From NCBI GenBank assembly GCA_003560495.1, contig PWLM01000217.1, positions 1 to 64,000 of the forward strand: DNA of 64,000 nt, given 5' to 3'. Origin of the DNA: Bacillus sp. (in: firmicutes) (lineage in GTDB: Bacteria > Bacillota > Bacilli > Bacillales > Salisediminibacteriaceae). Positions 1-10,614 of the stretch are shown piece after piece. A program made the translations under genes and the position numbers. The first letter of the stretch is position 1. The number at the start of each line of letters is the position of its first letter. A model generated the notes under the pieces. That model was not told where the DNA came from and did no database searches. It saw only the letters and a program-made list of their open reading frames with translations.

Positions 1-335
1 ACACGTCCGATTTCTTTCAGATACATTCTTACTGGATCGTTAATTTTAATTCCCGGCGGTACACTGAGATCGTTCAGATCGAACGCCTCTTCTTTTTCCA
101 CCTGCTGCAGACTTGGAACCGTTTCACTTTCGTTAATGATTTCCACGCCCTGCTCACCAAGGTATTCAAAGAATTCATCCATCTGCTCGGAATCCTGATC
201 AAAAGCTCCAAGGCGTTCCGTAATTTCGGCATATGTCAAGGAACCCCTTTTCTTTCCGGATTCCAGAAGCTGCTCTTTTACCTGATCGATGGTCAAATCT
301 CCTTCCGCCAGCGGGCGGATTGGTTTCTCAGCCAT
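1..335 (-). CDS. rpoD: RNA polymerase sigma factor SigA/RpoD, N-terminal part
   Basis: The gene runs off the left window edge, so only about the first 111 codons are present. The product is the primary sigma factor, which directs core RNA polymerase to housekeeping promoters. The translated part starts [12 protein letters not shown], carries an acidic region 1.1-like segment, and ends in region 1.2 ([13 protein letters not shown]), a signature of group 1 sigma factors. A GGAGGGAT ribosome site precedes the ATG at 333-335. It follows dnaG by 48 nt, the classic dnaG-sigA macromolecular-synthesis arrangement, and is probably co-transcribed with it. Confidence 0.95.
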   Translation of the reverse strand, partial: MAEKPIRPLAEGDLTIDQVKEQLLESGKKRGSLTYAEITERLGAFDQDSEQMDEFFEYLGEQGVEIINESETVPSLQQVEKEEAFDLNDLSVPPGIKINDPVRMYLKEIGR

Positions 336-383
336 ACGATCCCTCCTTCCACGTTATCAAGGTGCTTTTCTCCGATGTGCTGA

Positions 384-2180
384 TTACTGCATTTTCGTTT
401 TAAGCTCCAGCATCTTAGCGGCATAATTTTTAAGCTGCTCTACGTCATTTGTCTGTTTCATCAGCTGCTGAAGCTCCTCTATCTGTTTTCTTGCAGGAGT
501 GCGGTGTATAATCTGTCTGGCATAGTCCTCCATCACCTGCTCAGAAAGGTCAACGTGGACCTCCTTCATTGCAAGTGCTGCAGCAGTCTGCTTTAATTCC
601 GCGTCTCCGACTGTTTCCAGAAACCCTGCGGGGTCACTTTCATGCCCGGCTGCATAGAAACTGTAAAGAAGTGCCGCAAGCGCCTGATAAGTTTCGTATT
701 GAAAAGCAGAGCCGATTCGTTTCTCAACATCTTCTGCCGCTTCCCTTGAATGAATCATCATAGCAATAAGATCACTTTCTGCTTTCTCATCTGCTGTAAG
801 CATTTTTCTGACCTGTTCGGCAGTAGCTTTACGGTGAATCTGTTTCTGCTGTTTAGTCCGTGCCTGTACATTATTCTGGACATGTTCCTTCATTTCCTGC
901 TTCAGAACATCATAAGATAAAGAGAATTCCTCTTCCAGACGCCTGATATAATGATCTCTTTCTATAGCTTTAGGAAGTCTGCTGATTTCAATCAGCATTT
1001 CTTCTACGAAACGAAGCTGATCCGCTTCCTGGGACATATTTTTGTTTCTGCGCAGGTAAACAGATTTAAATTCCATTAAAGTGCGGGGCTGGCCAATTAC
1101 AGTATCGGCGAAACGGTCAGCCCCGTACTCTTTAATATAGTCATCCGGATCCATACCTTCCGGAAGTGCAGCTACAAAGACTTCCAGCCCGGATTTTTTT
1201 AAAATCTCCGCATTCTTCCAGGCCGCTTTTTGTCCTGCTTCATCTCCGTCGTAACAGAGAATTACTCTATCAGCATTTCGGCGGAGCATTTTTGCCTGTT
1301 CTTCTGAAAGTGCCGTTCCAAGTGCACCTACTCCATGTTCTATACCCGCACGGAAAGCAGATATAACATCAACGTACCCTTCGAACAGAACGGCTTCATT
1401 TTTGCGTTTTACAGCCGGTCTGGCACCGTGGAAATAGTAGAGAAGCCGGCTTTTATTGAACACCTGGGATTCCGGACTGTTTAAATACTTCGGCTTGTCG
1501 TCCGCTTCCAGTACACGTCCCCCAAAAGCTATGACCCTGCCTGACTTGTCCCATATGGGAAACATAATTCTGTTACGAAAGCGGTCAAATGGCCTCCCGT
1601 CACTTTCTCTTAATGCAAGCAGTCCGCAGGCTGCCATATCATCAGGCTGGAAATTTCTTTTTTGAAGAAAGTCGGTCAGAAACGACCAAGAATCAGGAGC
1701 GTATCCCAGTTGAAACCGTTCAATCATTTCTTTCGTGAATCCACGTTTCCTCAAATATTCACGAGCCCGCCTGCCTTCCGGAGAAGAAACGAGCAGATGG
1801 TGGTAAAGCTTCATAGCCAGTTCGTGACCATCGTACCAGACACCTGCTTCTTCCCGTTCCGCTGTGTTTTGTTCCGGAGCTATTTCCGGAAGTTCGACAG
1901 ATGTTTTGGAAGCAAGCTTCTGAACTGTTTCCAGAAAACTCAGCCCTTCATATTCCATTACAAAAGTAAATATACTGCCACCCGCTCCACAACCGAAACA
2001 ATGATAAAGCTGCTTATCCTGAGATACAGAAAAAGAAGGTGTTTTTTCTCCATGAAATGGGCAGAGACCGGTAAAATTACGTCCTTGTTTTTTCAGCTGT
2101 ACATACTCACTTATGACATCAACTATATCCAGTTCCCTCCGGACTTTCTCCACTGTTTCTTCAGGAATGCGCTGGGCCAT
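384..2180 (-). CDS. dnaG: DNA primase DnaG
   Basis: This 598-aa primase synthesises RNA primers for replication at the fork together with the replicative helicase. The N-terminal CHC2 zinc finger is intact (C40, H43, C61, C64). It is followed by the TOPRIM catalytic core, with EGYVD and the metal-binding YDGDEAG motif, and a C-terminal helicase-interaction region. Length matches Bacillus primases (about 600 aa). It sits between yqxD and rpoD in the conserved order. The start is MAQRIPEE. Confidence 0.97.
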   Translation of the reverse strand: MAQRIPEETVEKVRRELDIVDVISEYVQLKKQGRNFTGLCPFHGEKTPSFSVSQDKQLYHCFGCGAGGSIFTFVMEYEGLSFLETVQKLASKTSVELPEIAPEQNTAEREEAGVWYDGHELAMKLYHHLLVSSPEGRRAREYLRKRGFTKEMIERFQLGYAPDSWSFLTDFLQKRNFQPDDMAACGLLALRESDGRPFDRFRNRIMFPIWDKSGRVIAFGGRVLEADDKPKYLNSPESQVFNKSRLLYYFHGARPAVKRKNEAVLFEGYVDVISAFRAGIEHGVGALGTALSEEQAKMLRRNADRVILCYDGDEAGQKAAWKNAEILKKSGLEVFVAALPEGMDPDDYIKEYGADRFADTVIGQPRTLMEFKSVYLRRNKNMSQEADQLRFVEEMLIEISRLPKAIERDHYIRRLEEEFSLSYDVLKQEMKEHVQNNVQARTKQQKQIHRKATAEQVRKMLTADEKAESDLIAMMIHSREAAEDVEKRIGSAFQYETYQALAALLYSFYAAGHESDPAGFLETVGDAELKQTAAALAMKEVHVDLSEQVMEDYARQIIHRTPARKQIEELQQLMKQTNDVEQLKNYAAKMLELKTKMQ

Positions 2181-2213
2181 GCTTTGTCACCACCTCTGTT
2201 AGTCGAAGAGATA

Positions 2214-2663
2214 CTATGTACAATCTGCGGCCGCTTCTCTCAAAGAAGCTGCAAAAGCCTTTTCATCCTCAATTGTCCTTTTGGCAGGGCCTGAACGGTA
2301 CTTCCCCCGTCGACGTTCCTTTTGTGCAGCATGACGAATTTCCAGGAGAAGATCCATCTCCTGATGCTGAACCAGTTTACCGGATGAGTTCACTACTTTG
2401 ACTCCTCCAGAAAGGACTATACCTGAGAGCCCAAGATCGTCTGTAATGACGATATCTCCCTTTTTGGCCCGTCCGGCGATTTCATAATCTGCTGCATCCG
2501 GACCGGACTCTACAATAATTACCTGGACATCCTCCGGCAGAGCTTCTCTGCGCAGGTGAGACCGGGAATGAACGAGAACTACACGCGCTTTCAGTTCGTA
2601 TCTCATGGATAGTACAGTTTTTACAACCGGACTGGCATCCGCATCAATATATATGGTAAGCAT
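2214..2663 (-). CDS. yqxD: YqxD/YaiI family (UPF0178) PIN-like protein
   Basis: A 149-aa protein of the UPF0178 family, placed just upstream of dnaG as in B. subtilis. The N-terminus IYIDADASP holds the paired acidic residues typical of the family's PIN-like fold, and a second acidic motif (VITDDLGLS) lies near residue 75. A nuclease-like function is an inference from the fold; the biochemical role is not known to me. The basic C-terminal segment (KERRRGKYRSG) could bind nucleic acid. The gap to dnaG is 33 nt, so the two are probably in one transcript. Confidence 0.88.
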   Translation of the reverse strand: MLTIYIDADASPVVKTVLSMRYELKARVVLVHSRSHLRREALPEDVQVIIVESGPDAADYEIAGRAKKGDIVITDDLGLSGIVLSGGVKVVNSSGKLVQHQEMDLLLEIRHAAQKERRRGKYRSGPAKRTIEDEKAFAASLREAAADCT

Positions 2664-2857
2664 AATTATCCTCTTTATCTCAGCTTCTTTAAGCGTCAGC
2701 CGCTGCTATTACGGAACACCTTCGCGGGACTTAATAAATATTCACCTTAAAAGATATTCGTTCTTTATAATAATAAGTCCTGCTCGTTTCGAAAATCTAA
2801 TTTTCTTTTAAACTCAACACTTCATTATAGTAGATTTTCTTAAAAATAGCCAGTGAA

Positions 2858-2897
2858 AAATCCAAAAGGACCCACCGGCAGTTTAAGTCCGATGGGT
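2858..2897 (-). terminator. Putative intrinsic terminator after ppsR
   Basis: On the minus strand an imperfect hairpin with outer ACCCA/TGGGT and inner CGG/CCG pairs is followed by CCUUUUGGAUUUUU. It starts about 20 nt after the ppsR stop and would close the glyQS-ccpN-ppsR unit. The U tract is interrupted by GG, which lowers confidence. Confidence 0.5.
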
Positions 2898-2917
2898 GCT
2901 GCTTATGAAATTTCTGC

Positions 2918-3733
2918 CTACTCCGACTGTACCATTTGGAAAATAATATTTGCTGTTTCTTCCACCGCTTTTGCTGAAACATCGATGACACGGCAGCCGA
3001 GACGCTTCATTACTTCTTCTGAATAGCTGAGTTCTTCTTCAATCCGCTGCAGTGTAGCATAGTTAGCTTCTGATTTTAACCCGAGAGCTTTCAGACGTTC
3101 TGTACGGATACCATTTAATTTTTCAGGGCTGATTTTCAGTCCGACCACTTTTTCCGGACTTATATTGAACAGCTCTTCCGGAGGTTCTACTTCCGGGACA
3201 AGCGGAACGTTAGCTACTTTGAGCCGTTTGTGGGCAAGATACTGGGAAAGAGGTGTTTTGGACGTTCTGGAGACCCCCACAAGAACAACATCCGCTCGCA
3301 GCACCCCTCTCGGATCTCTGCCGTCATCGTATTTCACCGCAAATTCTATTGCTTCAACTTTACGAAAATAATCTTCGTCAAGTGTGTGGATCAGACCCGA
3401 TTCATTTTTCGGCGGCACCTGCAGCCGCTCTTCCATCATCGTCAGAAGAGGGCTGAGTATATCATAAACAGGCAGTCCTTCTTCATTGGCACGTTTAATA
3501 ATATGATGCCTTACCTCCGGAAGAACCATTGTAAAGGCAATCATACCCTGATTATCCCGTGCTTCTGCTATTACTTCATCAACAGTTCCTATATCTTCGA
3601 CGTAAGGAATTCTCCGGATAGTCGTTTTATTTTCGTCAAACTGGCTTATTGCTGCTTTTACTACGAGCTCAGCAGTTTCTCCTACCGAGTCGGACAGCAC
3701 ATATACAGTAACGTGGTCCTGCTTCTCAGACAT
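2918..3733 (-). CDS. ppsR: Pyruvate,phosphate dikinase regulatory protein (DUF299)
   Basis: 271-aa member of the DUF299 family (B. subtilis YqfL). Members are bifunctional enzymes that inactivate PPDK or PEP synthase by ADP-dependent phosphorylation of a Thr and reactivate it by Pi-dependent dephosphorylation. The P-loop GVSRTSKT is at residues 153-160, where the family has it. It lies 24 nt downstream of ccpN, matching the conserved ccpN-yqfL pair that links gluconeogenic gene control to pyruvate/PEP interconversion. The target dikinase gene is not in this window. Confidence 0.92.
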   Translation of the reverse strand: MSEKQDHVTVYVLSDSVGETAELVVKAAISQFDENKTTIRRIPYVEDIGTVDEVIAEARDNQGMIAFTMVLPEVRHHIIKRANEEGLPVYDILSPLLTMMEERLQVPPKNESGLIHTLDEDYFRKVEAIEFAVKYDDGRDPRGVLRADVVLVGVSRTSKTPLSQYLAHKRLKVANVPLVPEVEPPEELFNISPEKVVGLKISPEKLNGIRTERLKALGLKSEANYATLQRIEEELSYSEEVMKRLGCRVIDVSAKAVEETANIIFQMVQSE

Positions 3734-3756
3734 ACTACCGCTTCCTTTCTTCAGCT

Positions 3757-4392
3757 TTACTCTTCCGCCCCAATGTAAACAAAGGCTTTTGTTATATTAG
3801 TTTTAGTAATGCGGCCGATGACATCATATTCTCCATTATCATCCTTTTTCACTACAGGGAGGCCGTCGATCTGCTTACTTATAAGCTTGTTAGCGATTTC
3901 CAGCATGGAATCCTCTGCTGTACATGTCGTCACGTTCGGCATTCTCGTCATAATAATACCGATGGGCAGAGCTTCCAGATCCTGTTTTCCCATGCTGGCT
4001 CTGAGAAGGTCCTTCCTGGACACAATACCGATCAGCTTCCCGCTTTCATTTACAACAAACAATGTTCCGACATCTTCCAGAAACATGGAACATATTGCAT
4101 CGTATACGGAAGAATTTTCAGGAATGACTACAGGAATGGACTGAAAATCTTTAACTTTCATTTTTAAAAGACGTTCCTGAAAAAGCTGACTTCCTGTTTT
4201 CCCTGTATAGTAATATCCGACTCTCGGTCTGGCATCAAGATAACCGGACATAGTCAGTACGGTGAGATCCGGCCTGAGTGTAGCCCTCGTCAATTTCAAA
4301 ATATCTGCGATTTTTTCACCTGTAATAGGACCGTTTTCTTTAACAATCTCTACGATACGCTGCTGTCTAGCTGATAATTCCACATTTTTCAC
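3757..4392 (-). CDS. ccpN: Transcriptional repressor CcpN (HTH plus two CBS domains)
   Basis: 211-aa homologue of B. subtilis CcpN (YqzB), which represses the gluconeogenic genes gapB and pckA in response to the ATP/ADP state. An N-terminal winged HTH (about residues 5-60) precedes two CBS domains (about 80-135 and 145-205), which bind adenine nucleotides in this family. It is 29 nt downstream of glyS with no U-rich terminator between them, so transcription from the glyQS T-box promoter may reach it. ppsR follows. Confidence 0.92.
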   Translation of the reverse strand: MKNVELSARQQRIVEIVKENGPITGEKIADILKLTRATLRPDLTVLTMSGYLDARPRVGYYYTGKTGSQLFQERLLKMKVKDFQSIPVVIPENSSVYDAICSMFLEDVGTLFVVNESGKLIGIVSRKDLLRASMGKQDLEALPIGIIMTRMPNVTTCTAEDSMLEIANKLISKQIDGLPVVKKDDNGEYDVIGRITKTNITKAFVYIGAEE

Positions 4393-4421
4393 CGCCTTTA
4401 CGCACCGTATTCAAGGTGCTG

Positions 4422-6512
4422 TTAACTTTGAGAGTGGAACACAATTTTCTGAAATTCTGCAAAAGAGAGAATCAAGGCAGCTGTCTGTTTCATCTGTGCC
4501 AGTCTGTTCGCCTTTATTTTTTCATCTTCTGCCATCACCATAATATGATCGAAATAATTATGAATATACGGCACGAGCTTCTGTAACGATTCATACGTTT
4601 TTTCTACACTGTCAGATGAAAGACTTTCGGAAGCTTCTTTAGCAGCTTCTTTAACTGCAGCGTCCAAGTCTTTTTCTTCCTGCTGCTCGAATAGACCTTC
4701 GTCCATCGTATGATCCGAATCCGATGCTTTGCGCGAAATGTTTGTTACCCGGCTGAAAGCTTCCACTTCTTTTTTGAATTCTCTGCTGTCCAGACGGTTC
4801 ATTAGAAACTCTGCTTTTTTTACAATGAGTCCTGGGTAGTTCAGCCCGGTCTCCATCACCGCTTCTGCTACATCGTACCGTACACCGCGGTCTTTCAGAA
4901 GGTTTTTCCATCGCAGTTTGAAAAATTCCTGCAGATCTTTCAGAACTGATTCTTTATCTTTTTTCAAAAGACCGAGCGAAGCAGTATGATCCACCGCTTT
5001 TTCTATCAAATCAGATAAATTAAATTCCCAGCCGTCCGTAAGGTAAATCTGAAGAACAGCCGCTGTCTGCCTGCGGAGACCGTGGGGGTCCTGAGACCCT
5101 GTAGGTATATTTCCTATACCAAAACTTGTAACAAGTGTGTCGAGCTTGTCTGCTGCACTTACGAGGCTTCCCGCGTCAGAAGAAGGTGTCTTATCCCCGG
5201 ACTGCTTAGGGAAATAGTGCTCTTTTACAGCCAGGGCAGTCTCCGGTTTTTCTCCATCATGAAGAGCGTAGTATTCTCCCATCCTGCCTTCAAGCTCCGG
5301 AAATTCGTCCACCATATGCGTGACAAGATCTGTTTTACACAGTTGAGCTGCCCGGTCGGCGGTTTTTCTCGTTTCATCAGTTACTTGTGTTTTATCTGCA
5401 AGCAGTGCAGTAATCTGCCGGATTCTTTCAGTTTTATCCGCGACAGTCCCGAGATCCTCGTGATATACAACGGATTCAAGCTTGGGCAGGCGGTCTTCGA
5501 GAGATACCTTTTTGTCTTCGGCAAAGAAAAATTCAGCATCGGACAACCGGGCCCGCAGCACTTTTTCATTTCCTTTCTGGACATTTTCCAGATGACGATG
5601 ATCTCCGTTACGGACGGTGATGAAGTGTGCGAGAAGCTTTCCTTCCTGATTCATGACCGGGAAGTAGCGCTGATGTTCCCGCATAGACGTAATTAATACT
5701 TCTGCAGGAACATCAAGGAAACTTTCATCGAAACCTCCTGACAGAGCGGTAGGGTACTCCACAAGATTATTGACTTCCTCAAGAAGCCCTTCGTTTACAG
5801 GGACGTTCCAGTTTTCAACTCCCGCTATTTCTTTAATCTGGTTATGAATAGCACTTTTTCTTTCTTCCGGATCTGCAATCACATGCTGGGATAAAAGAAC
5901 GTTTTCGTAATCGACAGCGCTCTCCAGTTCCGCGCAGCTTCCAAGAAAACGGTGTCCCCATGTTGTTCGTCCGGATTTCACGTTCGTTACTTCAAAAGGA
6001 ATAACTTCTTCATCAAATAAAGCAGTAATCCATTTGATCGGCCGGACATAACGCAGTTCATAGCTGCCCCAGCGCATGTTTTTCGGGAACGTAAGCTGAA
6101 GCATGACTTCTTTGATTTCCGGAAGAAGTGCTGCCAGATCTTTACCTTCCGTATGCTTTTTAGCAAATACATAATTCTCGCCTTTATATTGTTTCATGTA
6201 CAGGTCGGACGGCTGGACACCCTGGCCGCGTGCAAATCCTTCAGCAGCTTTCGTCCAGCTGCCATCCTTCACGGCAATCTTCTCTGCAGGTCCCTTGGCT
6301 TCTTCTTCCATATCATCCTGTTTTTCCGGGAGACCGGTCACCTGGACTGCCAGCCTTCTCGGAGTGGAGAAACGCTTCACATGATCATAAGTAATGCTCT
6401 GCTCCTCCATCCATTTAATGAGCCGGTCGGCAAGTTCGTTCATAGCATTAGTGACGAATCGCGCCGGCATTTCTTCCAATCCGATTTCAAATAAGAGAGT
6501 TTTTTTATTCAT
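4422..6512 (-). CDS. glyS: Glycine-tRNA ligase beta subunit
   Basis: The 696-aa beta subunit of bacterial alpha2beta2 glycyl-tRNA synthetase, carrying the tRNA-binding domains. The ORF track extends the frame 46 codons upstream, but the real start is the ATG at 6510-6512. That gives [19 protein letters not shown], the family's usual N-terminus, behind a GGAGGA ribosome site. The ORF overlaps the end of glyQ by 8 nt, indicating translational coupling. An HD-like central segment and a C-terminal anticodon-binding-like domain (DALR type, [12 protein letters not shown]) are visible. Confidence 0.96.
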   Translation of the reverse strand: MNKKTLLFEIGLEEMPARFVTNAMNELADRLIKWMEEQSITYDHVKRFSTPRRLAVQVTGLPEKQDDMEEEAKGPAEKIAVKDGSWTKAAEGFARGQGVQPSDLYMKQYKGENYVFAKKHTEGKDLAALLPEIKEVMLQLTFPKNMRWGSYELRYVRPIKWITALFDEEVIPFEVTNVKSGRTTWGHRFLGSCAELESAVDYENVLLSQHVIADPEERKSAIHNQIKEIAGVENWNVPVNEGLLEEVNNLVEYPTALSGGFDESFLDVPAEVLITSMREHQRYFPVMNQEGKLLAHFITVRNGDHRHLENVQKGNEKVLRARLSDAEFFFAEDKKVSLEDRLPKLESVVYHEDLGTVADKTERIRQITALLADKTQVTDETRKTADRAAQLCKTDLVTHMVDEFPELEGRMGEYYALHDGEKPETALAVKEHYFPKQSGDKTPSSDAGSLVSAADKLDTLVTSFGIGNIPTGSQDPHGLRRQTAAVLQIYLTDGWEFNLSDLIEKAVDHTASLGLLKKDKESVLKDLQEFFKLRWKNLLKDRGVRYDVAEAVMETGLNYPGLIVKKAEFLMNRLDSREFKKEVEAFSRVTNISRKASDSDHTMDEGLFEQQEEKDLDAAVKEAAKEASESLSSDSVEKTYESLQKLVPYIHNYFDHIMVMAEDEKIKANRLAQMKQTAALILSFAEFQKIVFHSQS

Positions 6513-7389
6513 AGCTTTTCTCCTCCTTGCGCATTGGGAAGCCGAGCTTTTCCCGGGATTCATAATAAGTTGCGGCACAGTTTCTTGCGAGCGTCCGGAC
6601 CCTTCCAATATAACCTGTGCGCTCCGTAACAGAAATAGCTCCCTGGGCATCGAGCAGATTAAAAACGTGGGAGCACTTCAGAACATAGTCATAGGAAGGA
6701 ATAACAAGACCGAGTTCCAGTGTTCTTTTCGCTTCTTTTTCGTATGTTGCAAACAGATCGAAAAGCATCGCACGGTCAGCTGCTTCAAATGAATATTTGG
6801 ACTGCTCGTATTCGTTCTGTCTGAATACGTCACCGTACGTAAAATCACCGACCCATTCCAGATCATATACATTTTCTTTGTCCTGAATGTAGGAGGCAAG
6901 CCGTTCAATTCCATAGGTGATCTCCACGGTGACGGGATGTGCTTCCAGCCCCCCGACCTGCTGGAAATAAGTAAACTGGGTGATTTCCATTCCATCGAGC
7001 CACACTTCCCAGCCGAGGCCCCAGGCTGCCAGTGTCGGAGCTTCCCAGTTATCCTCTACAAAACGTATATCATGCTCGTCCGGATTAATTCCTAACTGTT
7101 TCAGGCTTTCAAGATATAACTCCTGAATATTGTCCGGGGACGGTTTCATTACTACCTGAAATTGATGGTGCTGGTACAGCCGGTTAGGATTTTCTCCGTA
7201 TCTGCCGTCAGCCGGACGTCGTGAAGGCTCCACGTAAGCGGCGTTCCACGGTTCGGGTCCGATACTTTTTAAAAACGTCATAGGGTTCATTGTACCTGCC
7301 CCTTTTTCGACGTCGTATGGCTGAAGAAGCAGACAGTTCTGCTTTCCCCAGAAATCCTGCAGTGTTAAGATCATCTCCTGTACATTCAT
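6505..7389 (-). CDS. glyQ: Glycine-tRNA ligase alpha subunit
   Basis: The 294-aa class II catalytic alpha subunit, which activates glycine and charges tRNA-Gly with GlyS. It has the family start [17 protein letters not shown], the [20 protein letters not shown] substrate region and the GIERLASY segment. It is preceded by a T-box leader that ends 36 nt before the ATG. It overlaps glyS by 8 nt. Expression is expected to rise when uncharged tRNA-Gly accumulates. Confidence 0.97.
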   Translation of the reverse strand: MNVQEMILTLQDFWGKQNCLLLQPYDVEKGAGTMNPMTFLKSIGPEPWNAAYVEPSRRPADGRYGENPNRLYQHHQFQVVMKPSPDNIQELYLESLKQLGINPDEHDIRFVEDNWEAPTLAAWGLGWEVWLDGMEITQFTYFQQVGGLEAHPVTVEITYGIERLASYIQDKENVYDLEWVGDFTYGDVFRQNEYEQSKYSFEAADRAMLFDLFATYEKEAKRTLELGLVIPSYDYVLKCSHVFNLLDAQGAISVTERTGYIGRVRTLARNCAATYYESREKLGFPMRKEEKSYE

Positions 7390-7425
7390 TACAATCCCTC
7401 CGTTGTCATTAGTTGACTCCGCGGC

Positions 7426-7640
7426 AAAAAAACTCCCGCCGCTATATCTTGAGCCAAGATATAGGGACGAGAGTTACCCGCGGTTCCACCCTATTTGTGC
7501 CTTGCCGGCACCACTTTCTGCGTACTGCTCCAAAGCGCCTTCCCCGATCAGTAACCACCCGGCTCACACTATCCCGGACTCGCTGACAAAACGATTCTGT
7601 CTTCAGGTACTATTCTTCTTCTACACAGCTTTTATACGTG
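7426..7640 (-). ncRNA. T-box riboswitch leader upstream of glyQS
   Basis: Reading the minus strand, the leader contains the antiterminator T-box signature AGGGTGGAACCGCGG at about 7477-7492. It is followed at once by a terminator (ACTCTCGTCCC...GGCGGGAGT then TTTTTT, plus-strand 7426-7475). The upstream part has the compact Stem I expected of a glycyl T-box, with AGCGAGTCCGGGATAGTG. A GGC triplet in GAAGGCGC is a possible glycine specifier, but I could not fold Stem I to prove that. Confidence 0.93.
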
Positions 7641-7645
7641 TTTAA

Positions 7646-7674
7646 ATACTACGAGAAATCCTTTCCGCTGTCAA
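7646..7674 (-). promoter_or_regulatory. Sigma-A promoter for T-box/glyQS inside recO
   Basis: The minus strand reads TTGACA, then exactly 17 nt, then TAGTAT. The -35 box encodes part of the penultimate RecO residues, and the TAG of the -10 box is the recO stop codon. The T-box leader begins a few nt downstream. Match and spacing are near-consensus. Confidence 0.85.
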
Positions 7675-8425
7675 GATTTCCTGCTTCAAGATCCTCCATT
7701 TGTTTAAGAAAACGCTTGGCTTTAATATATACTCCGACGTATTCTTCATAATAGGCTTCCAGTGTATCCTTAAGCTCTTTTTTCGTTGACGGCTTTACGG
7801 AAATCTTCCCTATTCGTGAAGGGTTGATCTGCTGGAAAAGGCGGAGCAGCTTTACTGCATGGGGCCCTGCAGGTGAAGGTCTATCATCAATGTGAGCGCA
7901 GTGGCGGCAGAGGACCCCTGCATACTTCAGGGAAAATCGAGTAATCTCATCCATATTTCCACAGTTTACACAGGCATTCAGCACCGGCGCAGCTCCGGAT
8001 ACGTAAAGCATTTTCGTTTCGAAAATACGTATGAGAATTTCCGGATCATCTTCTTCGTTCATTCGTGAAAATATTTGAAGAAGCAGATCGAAAAGCGGAG
8101 CAGCCGGCTGTTTATCCTCCGTTAATTTATCAAGCAGCTCCACAGCATAGGAAGCGTAGGCTGTTTTCATCAAATCGCTGCGTATATAACGAAAAGAGTC
8201 TACTATATCTGCCTGATTAAGACTTCCCATTCCCCGGGACTGGTGGTAAATAAAAACTCCATGGACAAACAGCTGGCTTGCCGAGGCAAATTTACTTTTC
8301 GTTTTTTTAGCACCCCTGGCCATAAGAGCGGTCTTCCCATTTTCACGGGAATATATAGTGATAATTTTATGGTTTTCACCATAATCTGTTGTCCGGAGTA
8401 CAATTCCTTCTACTTTTTGCAGCAT
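7649..8425 (-). CDS. recO: DNA repair protein RecO
   Basis: 258-aa recombination mediator that works with RecF and RecR to load RecA onto SSB-coated single strands. It has an N-terminal OB fold (MLQKVEGIVLRTTDYGENHKI) and a central Cys4 zinc motif formed by CVNCG and CRHC. It lies 24 nt downstream of era, the conserved era-recO order. The small yqzL gene often found between era and recO is absent. Its last eight codons double as the glyQS promoter. Confidence 0.95.
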   Translation of the reverse strand: MLQKVEGIVLRTTDYGENHKIITIYSRENGKTALMARGAKKTKSKFASASQLFVHGVFIYHQSRGMGSLNQADIVDSFRYIRSDLMKTAYASYAVELLDKLTEDKQPAAPLFDLLLQIFSRMNEEDDPEILIRIFETKMLYVSGAAPVLNACVNCGNMDEITRFSLKYAGVLCRHCAHIDDRPSPAGPHAVKLLRLFQQINPSRIGKISVKPSTKKELKDTLEAYYEEYVGVYIKAKRFLKQMEDLEAGNLDSGKDFS

Positions 8426-8449
8426 TGAACTCCCTCCGCCCAGCCTGGT

Positions 8450-10145
<1,696 letters not shown>

Positions 10146-10162
<17 letters not shown>

Positions 10163-10613
10163 GAGCTTTCAGTATCTCTTCCTGAAGAGTAAACATTTCT
10201 TTCTCTTCTTCTTCCGACTCGTGAATATAACCGTTCAAGTGGAGAAATCCGTGCACTGCAAGGAAACTGAGTTCCCTCTCGAGAGAATGTCCGTATTCTT
10301 CGGCCTGCGCTTCAGCCCTTTCCATCGATATAATTACATCCCCCATGATGTTCGGAGCATCTTCCATTAACCCCGAATCCTCCGCCCCTTCATTGAGGGC
10401 GAAGGAAAGTACATCTGTCGGCTGGTCTTTTCCCCTGTAGTCGCGGTTTAAATTCTTAATTTCTTCATCATCCACAATACTTACCGACACTTCTGAACCG
10501 GCAGCAACATTTTCTTTTGTCATTGCTGTTGCAATTACCTGTCTGATGAGGCTGCTCTGATCATCCGAAAGTTTCCCGGAATGATCTGTTATTTCGATAT
10601 CAAAATCGTTCAT
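10146..10613 (-). CDS. ybeY: Endoribonuclease YbeY (rRNA maturation factor)
   Basis: 155-aa metal-dependent RNase involved in 16S rRNA 3' maturation and ribosome quality control. The zinc site HGFLHLNGYIH gives three His in the HxxxHxxxxxH pattern. The ORF track begins 11 codons earlier. The true start is taken as the ATG at 10611-10613 (MNDFDIEI), because a GGAGGGG ribosome site sits 6-7 nt before it. It is almost contiguous with pgpH and overlaps dgkA. Confidence 0.94.
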
Positions 10614-10614
10614 A

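Noticed and set aside
1662-2294. 210-aa plus-strand ORF
   Set aside because: Antisense shadow of dnaG and yqxD, with Phe/Cys/Arg-rich composition unlike real proteins here.
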